Part shown: piece after piece, positions 30,301 through 39,032 of the stretch
Layout: each line of letters begins with the position of its first letter
How positions within the stretch are numbered: the stretch's first letter is position 1
Source: Aporhodopirellula aestuarii
GTDB lineage: Bacteria; Planctomycetota; Planctomycetia; Pirellulales; Pirellulaceae
DNA length: 64,000 bases
NCBI RefSeq assembly: GCF_023701485.1
Contig: NZ_JAMQBK010000083.1
Span: 62,001 to 126,000, forward strand
Direction of reading: 5' to 3'
The notes under the pieces: model-generated
What the model was told of the DNA's origin: nothing
The model's database searches: none
The model's input: the letters and a program-made list of their open reading frames with translations, nothing else
Translations under genes and position numbers: made by a program

Positions 30301-30881
30301 CGTTTTCCCAGCGGGCTGTCGGCGGGAACCGCCCCTTCCACCGGCAAACGCAATGTGACTTCATCACCGACATGGACCTGAAGTTCGTCGGCGGCAGATT
30401 GGTTGAGCACGACACTGTTTTCATCCGGCATCGCGTTAGGTCGAACGCCGGTTGAATCTAAATCCCAGAAAGTGTCATCGATACCGACGATCTGCACCCC
30501 ACCGAGTCGCCGCGTTCGTGGAAGACCCGTTTGAGAGGACTCAGCACCCTCGGCACCAGGCATGATTTTGGTTTCCACGCTTCCGCCAGGAAACAGGATC
30601 ACACTCGCCGTCGTGGATTCACTCGACCCTGCGGGCAGCTTGACGCTCTCAATCGGAAAAAATTGTCCGGGAGCGAGAATCGATTCGATCCGCCCAAGCC
30701 GTTCGATGGTCAACTCCCGCAAACTCCCACGCATCGAATCCCCGACCAACAGCGCGCCGGTAATCACGGCAGTTGCGGTAGCGACCCCGATGGCGACCGC
30801 AGCGTTGACTGCACGGCGATGCCGCAACGTCGCCATTATCATCGAAAACAATGAGAATGACTCGGACGAATTGCGCATCAA
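27318..30881 (-). CDS. Large ABC-type FtsX-family permease
   Basis: 1187 residues. An N-terminal transmembrane helix (about 24-45, [27 protein letters not shown]) is followed by a long extracytoplasmic MacB-like region. A first FtsX core is at about 610-720 ([45 protein letters not shown]). A second N-terminal-type helix sits near 815, a second extracytoplasmic part follows, and a second FtsX core ends the protein at about 1060-1185 ([45 protein letters not shown]). It therefore carries two permease halves like a fused LolC/LolE pair. No ATPase gene is adjacent. It may move lipids or lipoproteins, or act in efflux with the divergent TolC-like protein. Confidence 0.88.
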   Translation of the reverse strand: [1187 protein letters not shown]

Positions 30882-31086
30882 GGTTCCTGGTTTGCGTGAC
30901 GGGTCATAACGGTTGAGCGTCTCAGCGGCGGGGCGATGGCCGGCTTTGGCGTCAAATGTCGATTAGTGGTTAGTAAGTATCCGTTTCTAGTTTGTCGAGT
31001 TTTCTCTGTACTGTCCACGCGTGACAAATTTGCCCGCACGATCTCAACGTTCAGCGACTTGCCGGCCGGTGCGCTCACGCATTGGC

Positions 31087-33069
31087 ATGGCTGTCCGCGC
31101 GCGTTGGCGTGACACCGGCAAATCGAAATCACCACGTCGTACTCACCACTTCACCATCCTGGTGATCCTGCCGCTCTTGGCCTCGTTCGCACTCGCGGTG
31201 GTCGGCTGTCGATCGGGAACGCACGACTCAGGACCGACAACGAGTGAACGCAACGTGATCCTACAGACGCCCATCGTCCCCCAAGCGTCGCTGTCGGCAC
31301 CAATCCAGCTGGAACCGCTGTCCCCAAACCATTCACCCGATCCGCGGTCTCGGAAGGAAACCCATCCCGACACCGAGCGTCTCCTCAAGATGGTGTCGCT
31401 GACCGACAATCGCGTCCTATCCGCAGACACCCTGGACCTCGATGTCATCGGCGAGAACGCTCACTTCGGGGTGCGTCACGCTGGAGTCAACCCAGATCTC
31501 TTCCGCGATCTCTCCCAGGCTGAGTTGCTGATACTCGCGATGCAGCACAGCGAAGTGATCCGCTCACTCGGTGTCCGCGTCCTCAACTCGCCGAACTCGG
31601 TCACCACCACCTACGATCCGGCCATCCGAGCCACCGATCCGTTCTTCGGCCCCGCCGCCGCGTTGGCGGAATTCGACAGCCAAATCACCTCGAGCTTGAC
31701 GACACAAAACAACGACCGAGTCTTCAACAACGCGACGCTCGGCGGCGACGTCCAGGAACTCGTGCAAGACTACGCGGAACTGAACTCCACATGGCGAAAG
31801 CGTAATACATGGGGAACGCAATTCGAGCTGGGGTCCGTTTACACGTACGACTCCAACAATCGCACCGGGAATCGCTTCCCCAGCTATTGGGAGACCCAGC
31901 TCGAGTTCGGTGTCCGTCAACCACTCCTGCAAGGCGCTGGACGACAATTCAATTTGATCGCTGGCCCCAATGCGCGCCCCGGATTCAATTTCTCAAACGG
32001 GCTTTGGATCGCACGGATCAACACTCGAATCAGCCAAGCTGATTTTAACATCGCGCTGCGTGACTACTTTCTCGAACTCTACACCGCCTATTGGGATCTG
32101 CATCGGCAGTACGCCGTGTACGACGCCGCGGTCCAGGCCCGTGAAGTCGCTTACAACATTTGGCAAACCGTTTTGTCGAAAAAGCAGTCCGGACTGATGG
32201 GTGGAGAGGCCTACAAAGAAGCCCAAAGCCGAGCGACCTACTATCGCTACACACGAGAGGTCCAAGCCGCACTCGGCGGCGGCGACGGGACAGTCGGGCT
32301 GTACAGCGCCGAGAGAACCTTAAGACGATTGATCGGTCTGCCCCCGACCAACCTTGAACTCCTCCGCCCGGTCGATTCCCCCGCCGAGGCTCGATTCGAA
32401 TTCGACTTACCGACATCTGTCGCCAAAGCTTTGACGCATCGCAGCGAACTTTCTCGCCAGCGTCTTGAACTGCAAAATCGAAATCTCAAACTACTCGCCG
32501 CCAAAAACTTCATGTTGCCGCAACTCGACCTGATCGGTCGCACACGACTTCGCGGGTTTGGTGATGACCTAGACGGTGACGGAGCGAGATTCTCGTCGGC
32601 AACTGATGACTTGCTCTCCCTCGATCATCAGGAATGGCAGTTCGGCGTTGAAATGGGCGTCTCCCCCCAGCGTCGACAAGCCAAGGCGGCGATCCGCAAC
32701 GCGTCCCTGCAACTCCAACGGGAACGCTCCGTCCTCCGCGAACAGGAACGCGCCGTCGCGTATGAGGTGGAAGAGGCGATCGCCGAAATTCAATCTGCCT
32801 ACGTCACGATGCAAAGTTCCATCGCCAGAGTCGATGCGGGGCAACAACGTCTCGAATCATCCGAAGCGTTGTATGCAGCGGGCAAGATTCAACTGGAGTT
32901 TCTCATCGATGCCACTGAAGAACTCGTCCGGTCAAGGAATCAACTCGCGGTAGACCGGAGTCGGTATAGCCTCGCGTTGGTACGGATCAGCCGCACCACC
33001 GGAACACTCCTCTCCGACCTCGGCGTGCACTCCTCCCCCTGCGGCTCAGCGACCGAAGCGGTTCACTAG
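31087..33069 (+). CDS. TolC-family outer-membrane efflux protein, probable lipoprotein
   Basis: 660 residues from the ATG at 31087; a GTG at 31021 would add 22 Arg-rich residues. The basic N-terminus is followed by a hydrophobic segment ILVILPLLASFALAVVG and Cys 41, a lipobox-like end of a signal peptide. Residues 42-165 form a polar extension not found in classical TolC. Two outer-membrane-efflux-protein halves follow: YFLELYTAYWDLHRQYAVYDAAVQ with heptad helices in the first, and NLKLLAAKNFMLPQLDLIGRTRLRGFG plus a long coiled coil in the second. It should form the outer-membrane duct of a tripartite exporter. No periplasmic adaptor is next to it; the divergent FtsX permease (139 bp away from its possible GTG) is the only transporter nearby. 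Confidence 0.85.
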   Translation: MAVRARWRDTGKSKSPRRTHHFTILVILPLLASFALAVVGCRSGTHDSGPTTSERNVILQTPIVPQASLSAPIQLEPLSPNHSPDPRSRKETHPDTERLLKMVSLTDNRVLSADTLDLDVIGENAHFGVRHAGVNPDLFRDLSQAELLILAMQHSEVIRSLGVRVLNSPNSVTTTYDPAIRATDPFFGPAAALAEFDSQITSSLTTQNNDRVFNNATLGGDVQELVQDYAELNSTWRKRNTWGTQFELGSVYTYDSNNRTGNRFPSYWETQLEFGVRQPLLQGAGRQFNLIAGPNARPGFNFSNGLWIARINTRISQADFNIALRDYFLELYTAYWDLHRQYAVYDAAVQAREVAYNIWQTVLSKKQSGLMGGEAYKEAQSRATYYRYTREVQAALGGGDGTVGLYSAERTLRRLIGLPPTNLELLRPVDSPAEARFEFDLPTSVAKALTHRSELSRQRLELQNRNLKLLAAKNFMLPQLDLIGRTRLRGFGDDLDGDGARFSSATDDLLSLDHQEWQFGVEMGVSPQRRQAKAAIRNASLQLQRERSVLREQERAVAYEVEEAIAEIQSAYVTMQSSIARVDAGQQRLESSEALYAAGKIQLEFLIDATEELVRSRNQLAVDRSRYSLALVRISRTTGTLLSDLGVHSSPCGSATEAVH

Positions 33070-33103
33070 TTGTTTTACCAGCATAAAAACGCGGGCAAAC
33101 CTC

Positions 33104-33119
33104 AACGACTTGCGTCGTT
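33104..33119 (+). terminator. Possible hairpin after the TolC-like gene
   Basis: Perfect 6-bp stem aacgac / gtcgtt, loop ttgc, ending in ttt, 35 bp after the stop. Short T-run; moderate at best. Confidence 0.35.
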
Positions 33120-33131
33120 TGGCCAAACGTT

Positions 33132-33241
33132 TTCTAGCGGAAGGACGCGAGCCCTCCGGTTCCAGCAAACCGCACGTTCAGGTAATGCAAAGCACTCAAA
33201 CTTGTGGTGAGACCGGACGGCTCGCGCCGTTCCGCTAAGAA
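33132..33241. repeat. Intergenic inverted repeat, REP-like
   Basis: Arms 33132-33160 and 33212-33241 are reverse complements with 3 mismatches and one single-base gap, around a ~51-nt centre. The left arm contains ggacgcgagccctc, identical over 14 nt to the complement of 19408-19421. A degraded further copy of the left arm follows at 33244-33263 (16 of 20 identical). The element lies between the convergent TolC-like and twin-receiver genes. Confidence 0.72.
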
Positions 33242-33243
33242 TT

Positions 33244-33263
33244 TTCTAACGGCAGCCCGCGAG
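33244..33263 (+). repeat. Partial, degraded copy of the REP-like arm
   Basis: Matches 33132-33151 at 16 of 20 positions; direct orientation relative to the left arm. Confidence 0.4.
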
Positions 33264-33321
33264 TTCTCAGATGATTCGCAAGATTGGAATTCATCAACCG
33301 GCCGCTAACCGAATCTCGAAT

Positions 33322-34059
33322 TCAAGAACTCGTTTCTTGTCCCGGAGGCGAGCGATCAAGAAAACGCAGCAACTCGTCCATGTCGACGGGCTTGTAACAC
33401 AGCCCCTCCACTTCTTTGGCGAGTTGCTCACCATGATCCCGATTTCCGGTCGCAACCAGCAGTCGCGCATCCGGCCGAACCCGTTTGACGATATCAATCA
33501 CGTGACGCCCGTCGCCGCCTTTGAGCCCTAGATCTACGATCGCCGTTTGATAAGGCGAGTGTCCCGCCTTCTCAACCCCTTCGGCTTCAGTATGCGCGAG
33601 GTTCACGCGGTACTCATGGTTCCGCAGTGTCTGCCACACGTTCTCACAGAATGCTTCGTCGTCATCAACCACCAAGATGATGGGCCACCGGCTGACTTCA
33701 TCGATCAGCGGCAATAACGCCTGCAAGTCCACCGGTTTGGGCAACACGCGCCACGTTCCCGCATCACATGCTTGAGCGGCACCGTCACCGCCCGCGTACG
33801 CGGTGATCATGATGGCAATGAGATCAGGCAGAACCTGTCGAATTTGCCGATACAATTCGACGCCGCTCATGCCCGGCATCATGTAATCCAACAGGGCGAT
33901 GTCATAGCGCTGACGTCGCACCAAATCCATCGCCGCGGCGCCATCGGCTGCCATGTCGACGGCGTACCCAAGGTTTTCAAGGATGTCGCAGATATTGTTA
34001 CGAATGTCCTCGTCATCATCGACAACGAGAATACGAACTGAATTTTTTGTGGATGGCAT
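33322..34059 (-). CDS. Twin receiver-domain response regulator without an output domain
   Basis: 245 residues made only of two CheY-like receivers. Domain 1 (about 8-122) has DDD at 14-16, phosphoacceptor D58 (LLDYMMPGMSG) and K108. Domain 2 (about 127-240) has DDD at 132-134, D176 (IVDLGLKGGDG) and K223. It probably passes phosphate between, or competes for, the two kinases encoded immediately upstream (12 bp from the first), like a phosphorelay component. Its second receiver lacks the MPG motif, so it could behave differently from the first. Confidence 0.92.
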   Translation of the reverse strand: MPSTKNSVRILVVDDDEDIRNNICDILENLGYAVDMAADGAAAMDLVRRQRYDIALLDYMMPGMSGVELYRQIRQVLPDLIAIMITAYAGGDGAAQACDAGTWRVLPKPVDLQALLPLIDEVSRWPIILVVDDDEAFCENVWQTLRNHEYRVNLAHTEAEGVEKAGHSPYQTAIVDLGLKGGDGRHVIDIVKRVRPDARLLVATGNRDHGEQLAKEVEGLCYKPVDMDELLRFLDRSPPGQETSS

Positions 34060-34071
34060 AGACGATTAATA

Positions 34072-35298
34072 TCAGCGGTGCGCGGCATCGGTGTTGAGAC
34101 TGGATGCAACCGGCAGCACGATCCGAAATTTCGTGCCCTGTCCCGGTGTGCTCTCAACCGTGATGTTCCCGTTGTTTTTTTCAACGATGGCTTTTGTGAT
34201 GGCAAGTCCCAACCCCATCCCCCGAGCCTTCGTGGAGAAAAACGGTTCCATAATTTGATCGATTCGGTCCGCTGCGATCCCACTACCGGTATCGGCAATC
34301 GTGACCATGATCCTCTTTGATACTTCACTCGACGCCGACTCGACAGGGGCTTCCTCGTCGACATCGACCGCCAATCTGTCGTTCGTAGAATCCACTAATT
34401 CTGCATCGAGCGTCAGTCGTCCGCCACTGGACATGGCATCACGTGCATTGCGAATCAGATTCTGAAACGCGATCGGCATCTGGTTCTGATCAACCAATAA
34501 CGACGGCAACGATTCCGAAATCCGATTGTCGACCTCGATCGCAGGCCCCAATGACGATGACTCGATCGCGTCGCTCATCATTTCCTTTAGCGGACACGCC
34601 ATGCTGCGGGGTGCCGGCATCCGCACGACATCCGTTAACGCCGAAATCACGTTGTCGATCACAGACACCTGGCGATCGATGCGTTGGAGATGTTCGGTGA
34701 GCTTTTCGGGAGTGAGATTCCTCGCGTGCTGCAGGAAATAGGCGGACGTCTTCACCGCATTAAGCGGGTTCCGGATTTCATGAGCGATCCCGCCGGCGAC
34801 CTGTCCGAGCGTGGCGAGTTTCTCTTTCTTTACCAATTCCGACTGGGCAGCTCTCAATTGTTGCGTGCGTTCCTCGACACGCTGCTCAAGGTCCGCATTG
34901 ATGGCCGCTAAATCGGTTTGCGCTTTCTTTAAATCGGTGATGTCACGCAGGATCCCCGTAAACAACACTTCGCCATCGTACTCGAGTTCGCTAACGGCCA
35001 AGTGCAAGGGAAACACAGTGCCGTTTTTTCTTCTACCGTTCACCTCACGTCCGATCCCAATAATATTTCGCTGCCCGCCTTTACGATAATTGGCGAGATA
35101 ACCATCGTGACGTTCCCGATCGGGCGAGGGCATCAGCATCGAGACATTCTTCCCGACGACTTCTTCCTCGCTATAGCCGAACATACGCTCCATCGCGGCA
35201 TTGACAATGCGAATGGTCCCCACGGAATTCATGATGATGATCGCATCAACGGCGGTGTTTAAGAGCGCCCCCAAAACGGCTTCTTGCTGATTTTTCAT
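34072..35298 (-). CDS. PAS-domain soluble histidine kinase (FixL/NtrB-like)
   Basis: 408 residues from the ATG followed by KNQQEA, which forms an ATGA overlap with the stop of the upstream kinase gene. PAS domain at about 5-120 (LLNTAVDAIIIMN, NAAMERMFGYSEEEVVGKNVSMLMP), resembling the FixL PAS sequence. A coiled linker at 122-160 leads to HisKA with GGIAHEIRNPLNAV, H173. HATPase follows, with IRNARDA, IADTGSGIAADRI and GMGLGLAITKAI. There is no membrane helix, so it senses an internal signal. Whether the PAS binds haem cannot be told from the sequence. Confidence 0.93.
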   Translation of the reverse strand: MKNQQEAVLGALLNTAVDAIIIMNSVGTIRIVNAAMERMFGYSEEEVVGKNVSMLMPSPDRERHDGYLANYRKGGQRNIIGIGREVNGRRKNGTVFPLHLAVSELEYDGEVLFTGILRDITDLKKAQTDLAAINADLEQRVEERTQQLRAAQSELVKKEKLATLGQVAGGIAHEIRNPLNAVKTSAYFLQHARNLTPEKLTEHLQRIDRQVSVIDNVISALTDVVRMPAPRSMACPLKEMMSDAIESSSLGPAIEVDNRISESLPSLLVDQNQMPIAFQNLIRNARDAMSSGGRLTLDAELVDSTNDRLAVDVDEEAPVESASSEVSKRIMVTIADTGSGIAADRIDQIMEPFFSTKARGMGLGLAITKAIVEKNNGNITVESTPGQGTKFRIVLPVASSLNTDAAHR

Positions 35299-36782
35299 GA
35301 CGACCGCAAAGATAGTGGTAAACACAATTCAAAAACAGCACCGCCGGCGCCCGCCTTCCCTGCACGCTTCGAATCACCCCCGGTTTCGGGCGGCTCGATC
35401 ACGCGAATCGTGCCGTGATGCGCCTCAATGATTCTCGCCACGATCGACATTCCCAACCCGGTGCCGGTGCTTTTAGTTGTGTAAAAAGGCTCGAACACTT
35501 TCTCACGTTGTTCGATGTTCAGCCCCGGTCCGTTGTCGGAGATCAAGATTCGCACATGATCGGTGTCGCTACGCTGGCAATCGATTTTGATCCGAACCGG
35601 GTCGTCGGTCGCGGCCAACGAGTTTTCAAAAAGATTCCGAAATACCTGTTCGAGACGAAGCACATCAACCCGCATCTTGCAGCCTTCACCGGCAATGCAT
35701 TCTTCGAGCCGAGCGTCTCGCCCTTCACGCGATACCGCAAGATGACGCCAAACCCGTCGCCATATTTCCGGCAAACTCGCTGATTCCACCTGTAAATGGA
35801 TCGGCGCGGCGAAATTGCGAACTTCTTCTAGTAAGTTGTTCAAATCGTGCGTCGCCCGTTGAATCGAATCAACATCACGTCTTGCCTCCGGACGATCATC
35901 GAGGTCGAGCTGCAACATCTCTAACCCCGCCTGAATTCGCTGCAACGCATTGCGACTCTCGTGCGCCAATCCGGTGATCGTGTGTCCGATCGTTGCCAAT
36001 CGCTCCGACCGCAAGGCCCGTTCCTGTGCCGCCAATAAATCCGTCACGTCCACGCCAACTGCGAGAACCGCATATGTTTTTGCCTGATCATCCTTGAGTG
36101 TCGCATTGGACCAACGGATCTGACGTTGGTGTCCGTCACGCGTCAAGATCGGGTGGATACTGCCACTGGTATCAATGTCGCGCTTCGTATCCAGGAATAC
36201 TTGTCGGATCGTCTCTCGTTCGCGAGTAGGCAGACAAACTTCGAACCAATCGTGGCCACGACAATCGGATAAACTCCACCCCGAGATACGCTCGAAGTAG
36301 GGATTGAAACGCACGATTTTGCCATCGAGGCCGAGTACCAACACAACCGCTTCGGCCGTCTGCAAGATTTCATCTGCAAACTGCTGTTCTCTAACTAACT
36401 CGCCTTCGATTTGTCGACGTTTTGCAATTCTCGCAACACTCTTGCGAAGAGCGTCCGCGTTGATCGGTTTGAGAATGTAATCCACCGCTCCTTCTCGAAA
36501 CGCAGCAATCGTGCTGTCCATATCCGCGTATCCGGTGATAACAATGATTTCGGCGTTTGACGCAAGGCTCTGCAACTCACGCAAAAAATCGTCGGCCGTT
36601 CCGTCGGGCAAGTGACGGTCCAGCAGAATCAAACCGACCTGCTGATCGGCCACCACACTGCGGGCCTTGGCCATCGACGGCGCAACCAAGACTTGATGCC
36701 CGTCAATTTCCAAAATGTCCTGAAGGTTCCCGCGCGTATCCGCATCGTCCTCCACCAGCAAGATCGTTAATTCGTACTCCAT
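35295..36782 (-). CDS. Receiver-PAS-histidine kinase hybrid
   Basis: 495 residues. N-terminal receiver (about 5-122): EDD at 11-13, phosphoacceptor D55 (LLDRHLPDG), K105 region YILKPI. PAS domain at about 133-250 (ILQTAEAVVLVLGLDGKIVRFNPYFERISGWS). HisKA with TGLAHESRNALQRI, H274. HATPase with RNLFENSLAA, ISDNGPGLN and GTGLGMSIVARI. A receiver placed before the kinase core can let one system gate another. First gene of a three-gene minus-strand operon (ATGA overlap with the next). The NtrC-type activator gene diverges 646 bp away. Confidence 0.93.
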   Translation of the reverse strand: MEYELTILLVEDDADTRGNLQDILEIDGHQVLVAPSMAKARSVVADQQVGLILLDRHLPDGTADDFLRELQSLASNAEIIVITGYADMDSTIAAFREGAVDYILKPINADALRKSVARIAKRRQIEGELVREQQFADEILQTAEAVVLVLGLDGKIVRFNPYFERISGWSLSDCRGHDWFEVCLPTRERETIRQVFLDTKRDIDTSGSIHPILTRDGHQRQIRWSNATLKDDQAKTYAVLAVGVDVTDLLAAQERALRSERLATIGHTITGLAHESRNALQRIQAGLEMLQLDLDDRPEARRDVDSIQRATHDLNNLLEEVRNFAAPIHLQVESASLPEIWRRVWRHLAVSREGRDARLEECIAGEGCKMRVDVLRLEQVFRNLFENSLAATDDPVRIKIDCQRSDTDHVRILISDNGPGLNIEQREKVFEPFYTTKSTGTGLGMSIVARIIEAHHGTIRVIEPPETGGDSKRAGKAGAGGAVFELCLPLSLRSS

Positions 36783-37428
36783 CGTGTTTGATCAATCTTC
36801 CCGGGGATTTCCGGTACGAGTTCCATGGTTGACCGCGTGTGGATCTTGGACGGATCGGATGTTCGTTGCCCCACATCACGACCTCATTGCGGAACCTTGC
36901 CTCCGTTGGAAGCCACGTCGCTATGCACGCAACGTGCCCACGCACGATCTCCTGTTCGCCGTTGCCACGAATCGGCCCAATCAGTTTGGCGGAACGCCCG
37001 CAATGCAACGTTGTTTTCGCTCAGAAAAACTCCGAAATCTGTTTCGCCGACGGAGAATCGGGCGACAAAATATCTCACCCTGAGATGCACCGCACAGTTT
37101 TACCAGGTGTGCGACACGCCAGAAACGTGCGATAATGCACACTTCATTATTCCCGTGACGCCCCGTTCCATTGTCATGGGGAGAATGATTAGCGGCAATG
37201 GCCTGCTCGATAAATGCAAGAAAGACGGCCGAAACAGCTGTTTTCTTCATTTTCGATTCGAAATCGTGTCCGCGTGCCGGCCATTCACCTGATCGGTCCC
37301 ATCCCAGCGGAACGCACTTCGCTCTCTGCGGGCGAGGGATCGATTCAGCGGACCAAGACGTAGGAATCCGTCTGCCCCACGATCGCTGATCGCACGTCAA
37401 TTTGCTCTTTCCGAAGTTTACCGAACTG
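36783..37428. other. 646-bp gene-free divergent interval in the signalling island
   Basis: Lies between the divergent kinase operon and the NtrC-type gene. ORFs here are Cys/Arg-rich and unlike the neighbours. A sequence with sigma-54 spacing (GG at 36988-36989, 10 nt, GC at 37000-37001) is too weak to call. No RNA gene seen. Confidence 0.4.
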
Positions 37429-38886
37429 ATGACCGAGAAACCTATCAAATTGCTGCTCGTCGAAGACGAACACGATTTCCGTGAGACCTGCGCGCGATGG
37501 ATGCAGCGAAAAGGACATCACGTCACCGCGGTTGCCAGCGGGGCCGAAGCCCTGGGCCTGTGCGAACAAGAGGTGTTTGAGGTCGCGGTATTTGATATGA
37601 ACATGCCCGGCATGTCTGGCATGGAGCTGTTGCAGCGGGTGCAGCAGGCCAAGATCGAAATGGAAGTGATTATTCTCACCGGTCAGGGCACGATCGAATC
37701 CGCCGTATCCGCAATGAAACTCGGTGCCTGCGATTACCTGACCAAACCGTGTGCCCTCGGAGACCTCGAGCATCACTGCCAACTGGCCCGCGATCTTGGA
37801 CAATTGCGCAAAGAGAACCGGCAGCTCAAAGCCGTCATCTCTCGCGACCGCCCGCGAATCCCGTTGATCGGTAAATCGCCCGTGATGCGCGACGTCACGC
37901 GAATGATTGAAAAGATCGGTCCGACCGACAAACCCGTTTTGCTGCAAGGCGAAAGCGGTACCGGAAAAGAAGTCATTGCTCGATCGATCCAACTGTCCAG
38001 CCGTCTGCGCGACAAACCCTTCGTAACGATCAACTGCGCCGCGTTGCCCGAACAGCTCGTCGAGAGCGAATTGTTCGGTCACACCAAAGGTTCGTTCACC
38101 GGAGCGACCGCCGATAAGCCCGGCCTGTTCGAGATCGCGGATGGCGGAACCCTCTTCATTGACGAAATCGGCGAACTGCCGCTGTCGCTTCAGCCGAAAC
38201 TGCTGCGGGTTCTCGAAGACGGGTCGATGCGTCGGATCGGTTCCCACAAAGAACTCCGCGTGAACGTTCGCATCATCGCTGCGACCAACCGCGATCTCTC
38301 AATCGAAGTCCGCGACGGACAATTCCGCGAAGACCTGTTCTATCGCATTAATGTTTTGTCGTTGCACCTGCCACCGCTGCGGGACCGTGACGGCGATGTC
38401 GACGAACTGATTCATCATTACCTCACACCGCCTTGGCATATTGATGACGCGGCACATCATGCGCTCGTGCAATATCAATGGCCCGGCAACGTCCGGCAAC
38501 TCATCAATGTCCTGCAACGCGCGATGATACTCGCCGACAGTAATACGATTACTCTGGATGACCTTCCTGACGAAATCATCCACAGCTTCGACGGTTCCGC
38601 CCCTCTTCCGGCGCGAACACCCTCGCCACAGCCAGCACTTGCTCCTCATCACGCGAACGGTCAAATGAGAGGCATCCCAACGGCCAGCAGTGAGGCACCG
38701 GCAACCGTCAAACTCGACGACATCGCCCGCGCCCACGTCATGGATGTGCTCGCTCAAGAAAACGGCAACAAAGCCCGCACGGCCCGTCGACTGGGGATTC
38801 ACCGACGCAAGTTGTATCGCCTGCTAGAGCGGTTCGAAGCAAATTCGCACGCGGAAGCAAACTCACACGCGGAAACAGAATCCTAG
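37429..38886 (+). CDS. Sigma-54-dependent response regulator, NtrC family
   Basis: 485 residues from the ATG followed by TEKPIK. Receiver at about 5-118: EDE 12-14, D56 (FDMNMPGMSG), K106. AAA+ domain at about 143-380: Walker A GESGTGKE 174-181, the sigma-54 contact loop GSFTGA at 221-226 (family consensus GAFTGA, Ser being a common variant), Walker B LFIDEIGELP with DE 245-246. The Fis-type HTH is at about 437-470 (LAQENGNKARTARRLGIHRRKLYRLLERF). The last residues are a short EANSHA-type tandem repeat. It should activate sigma-54 promoters when phosphorylated, most likely by the kinases divergently encoded. Confidence 0.95.
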   Translation: MTEKPIKLLLVEDEHDFRETCARWMQRKGHHVTAVASGAEALGLCEQEVFEVAVFDMNMPGMSGMELLQRVQQAKIEMEVIILTGQGTIESAVSAMKLGACDYLTKPCALGDLEHHCQLARDLGQLRKENRQLKAVISRDRPRIPLIGKSPVMRDVTRMIEKIGPTDKPVLLQGESGTGKEVIARSIQLSSRLRDKPFVTINCAALPEQLVESELFGHTKGSFTGATADKPGLFEIADGGTLFIDEIGELPLSLQPKLLRVLEDGSMRRIGSHKELRVNVRIIAATNRDLSIEVRDGQFREDLFYRINVLSLHLPPLRDRDGDVDELIHHYLTPPWHIDDAAHHALVQYQWPGNVRQLINVLQRAMILADSNTITLDDLPDEIIHSFDGSAPLPARTPSPQPALAPHHANGQMRGIPTASSEAPATVKLDDIARAHVMDVLAQENGNKARTARRLGIHRRKLYRLLERFEANSHAEANSHAETES

Positions 38887-38934
38887 CGACGACCGGAGAC
38901 ACGGCTGGACGCGTGAAGAAACCACCGGGAATGG

Positions 38935-38970
38935 CACCTGTCTTCGCCTCGTGACTGAAGGTGTTTTTTT
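38935..38970 (+). terminator. Probable intrinsic terminator after the NtrC-type gene
   Basis: Arms cacct (38935-38939) and aggtg (38959-38963), possible inner gtc/gac pairing, followed directly by seven T. It lies 49 bp after the stop, between convergent genes. Confidence 0.5.
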
Positions 38971-39032
38971 GGGGTGCGACGTCAAACCCGGACTGCCGTC
39001 CCGGACGTTTGCTTGCCGTCGCGATCTGCGGA

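Noticed and set aside
36987-37002. Possible sigma-54 promoter (TGGC with GG-N10-GC spacing) upstream of the NtrC-type gene
   Set aside because: Spacing fits, but the -12 half reads ccgca instead of ttgca and it lies more than 400 bp from the gene; such matches occur by chance in G+C-rich DNA.
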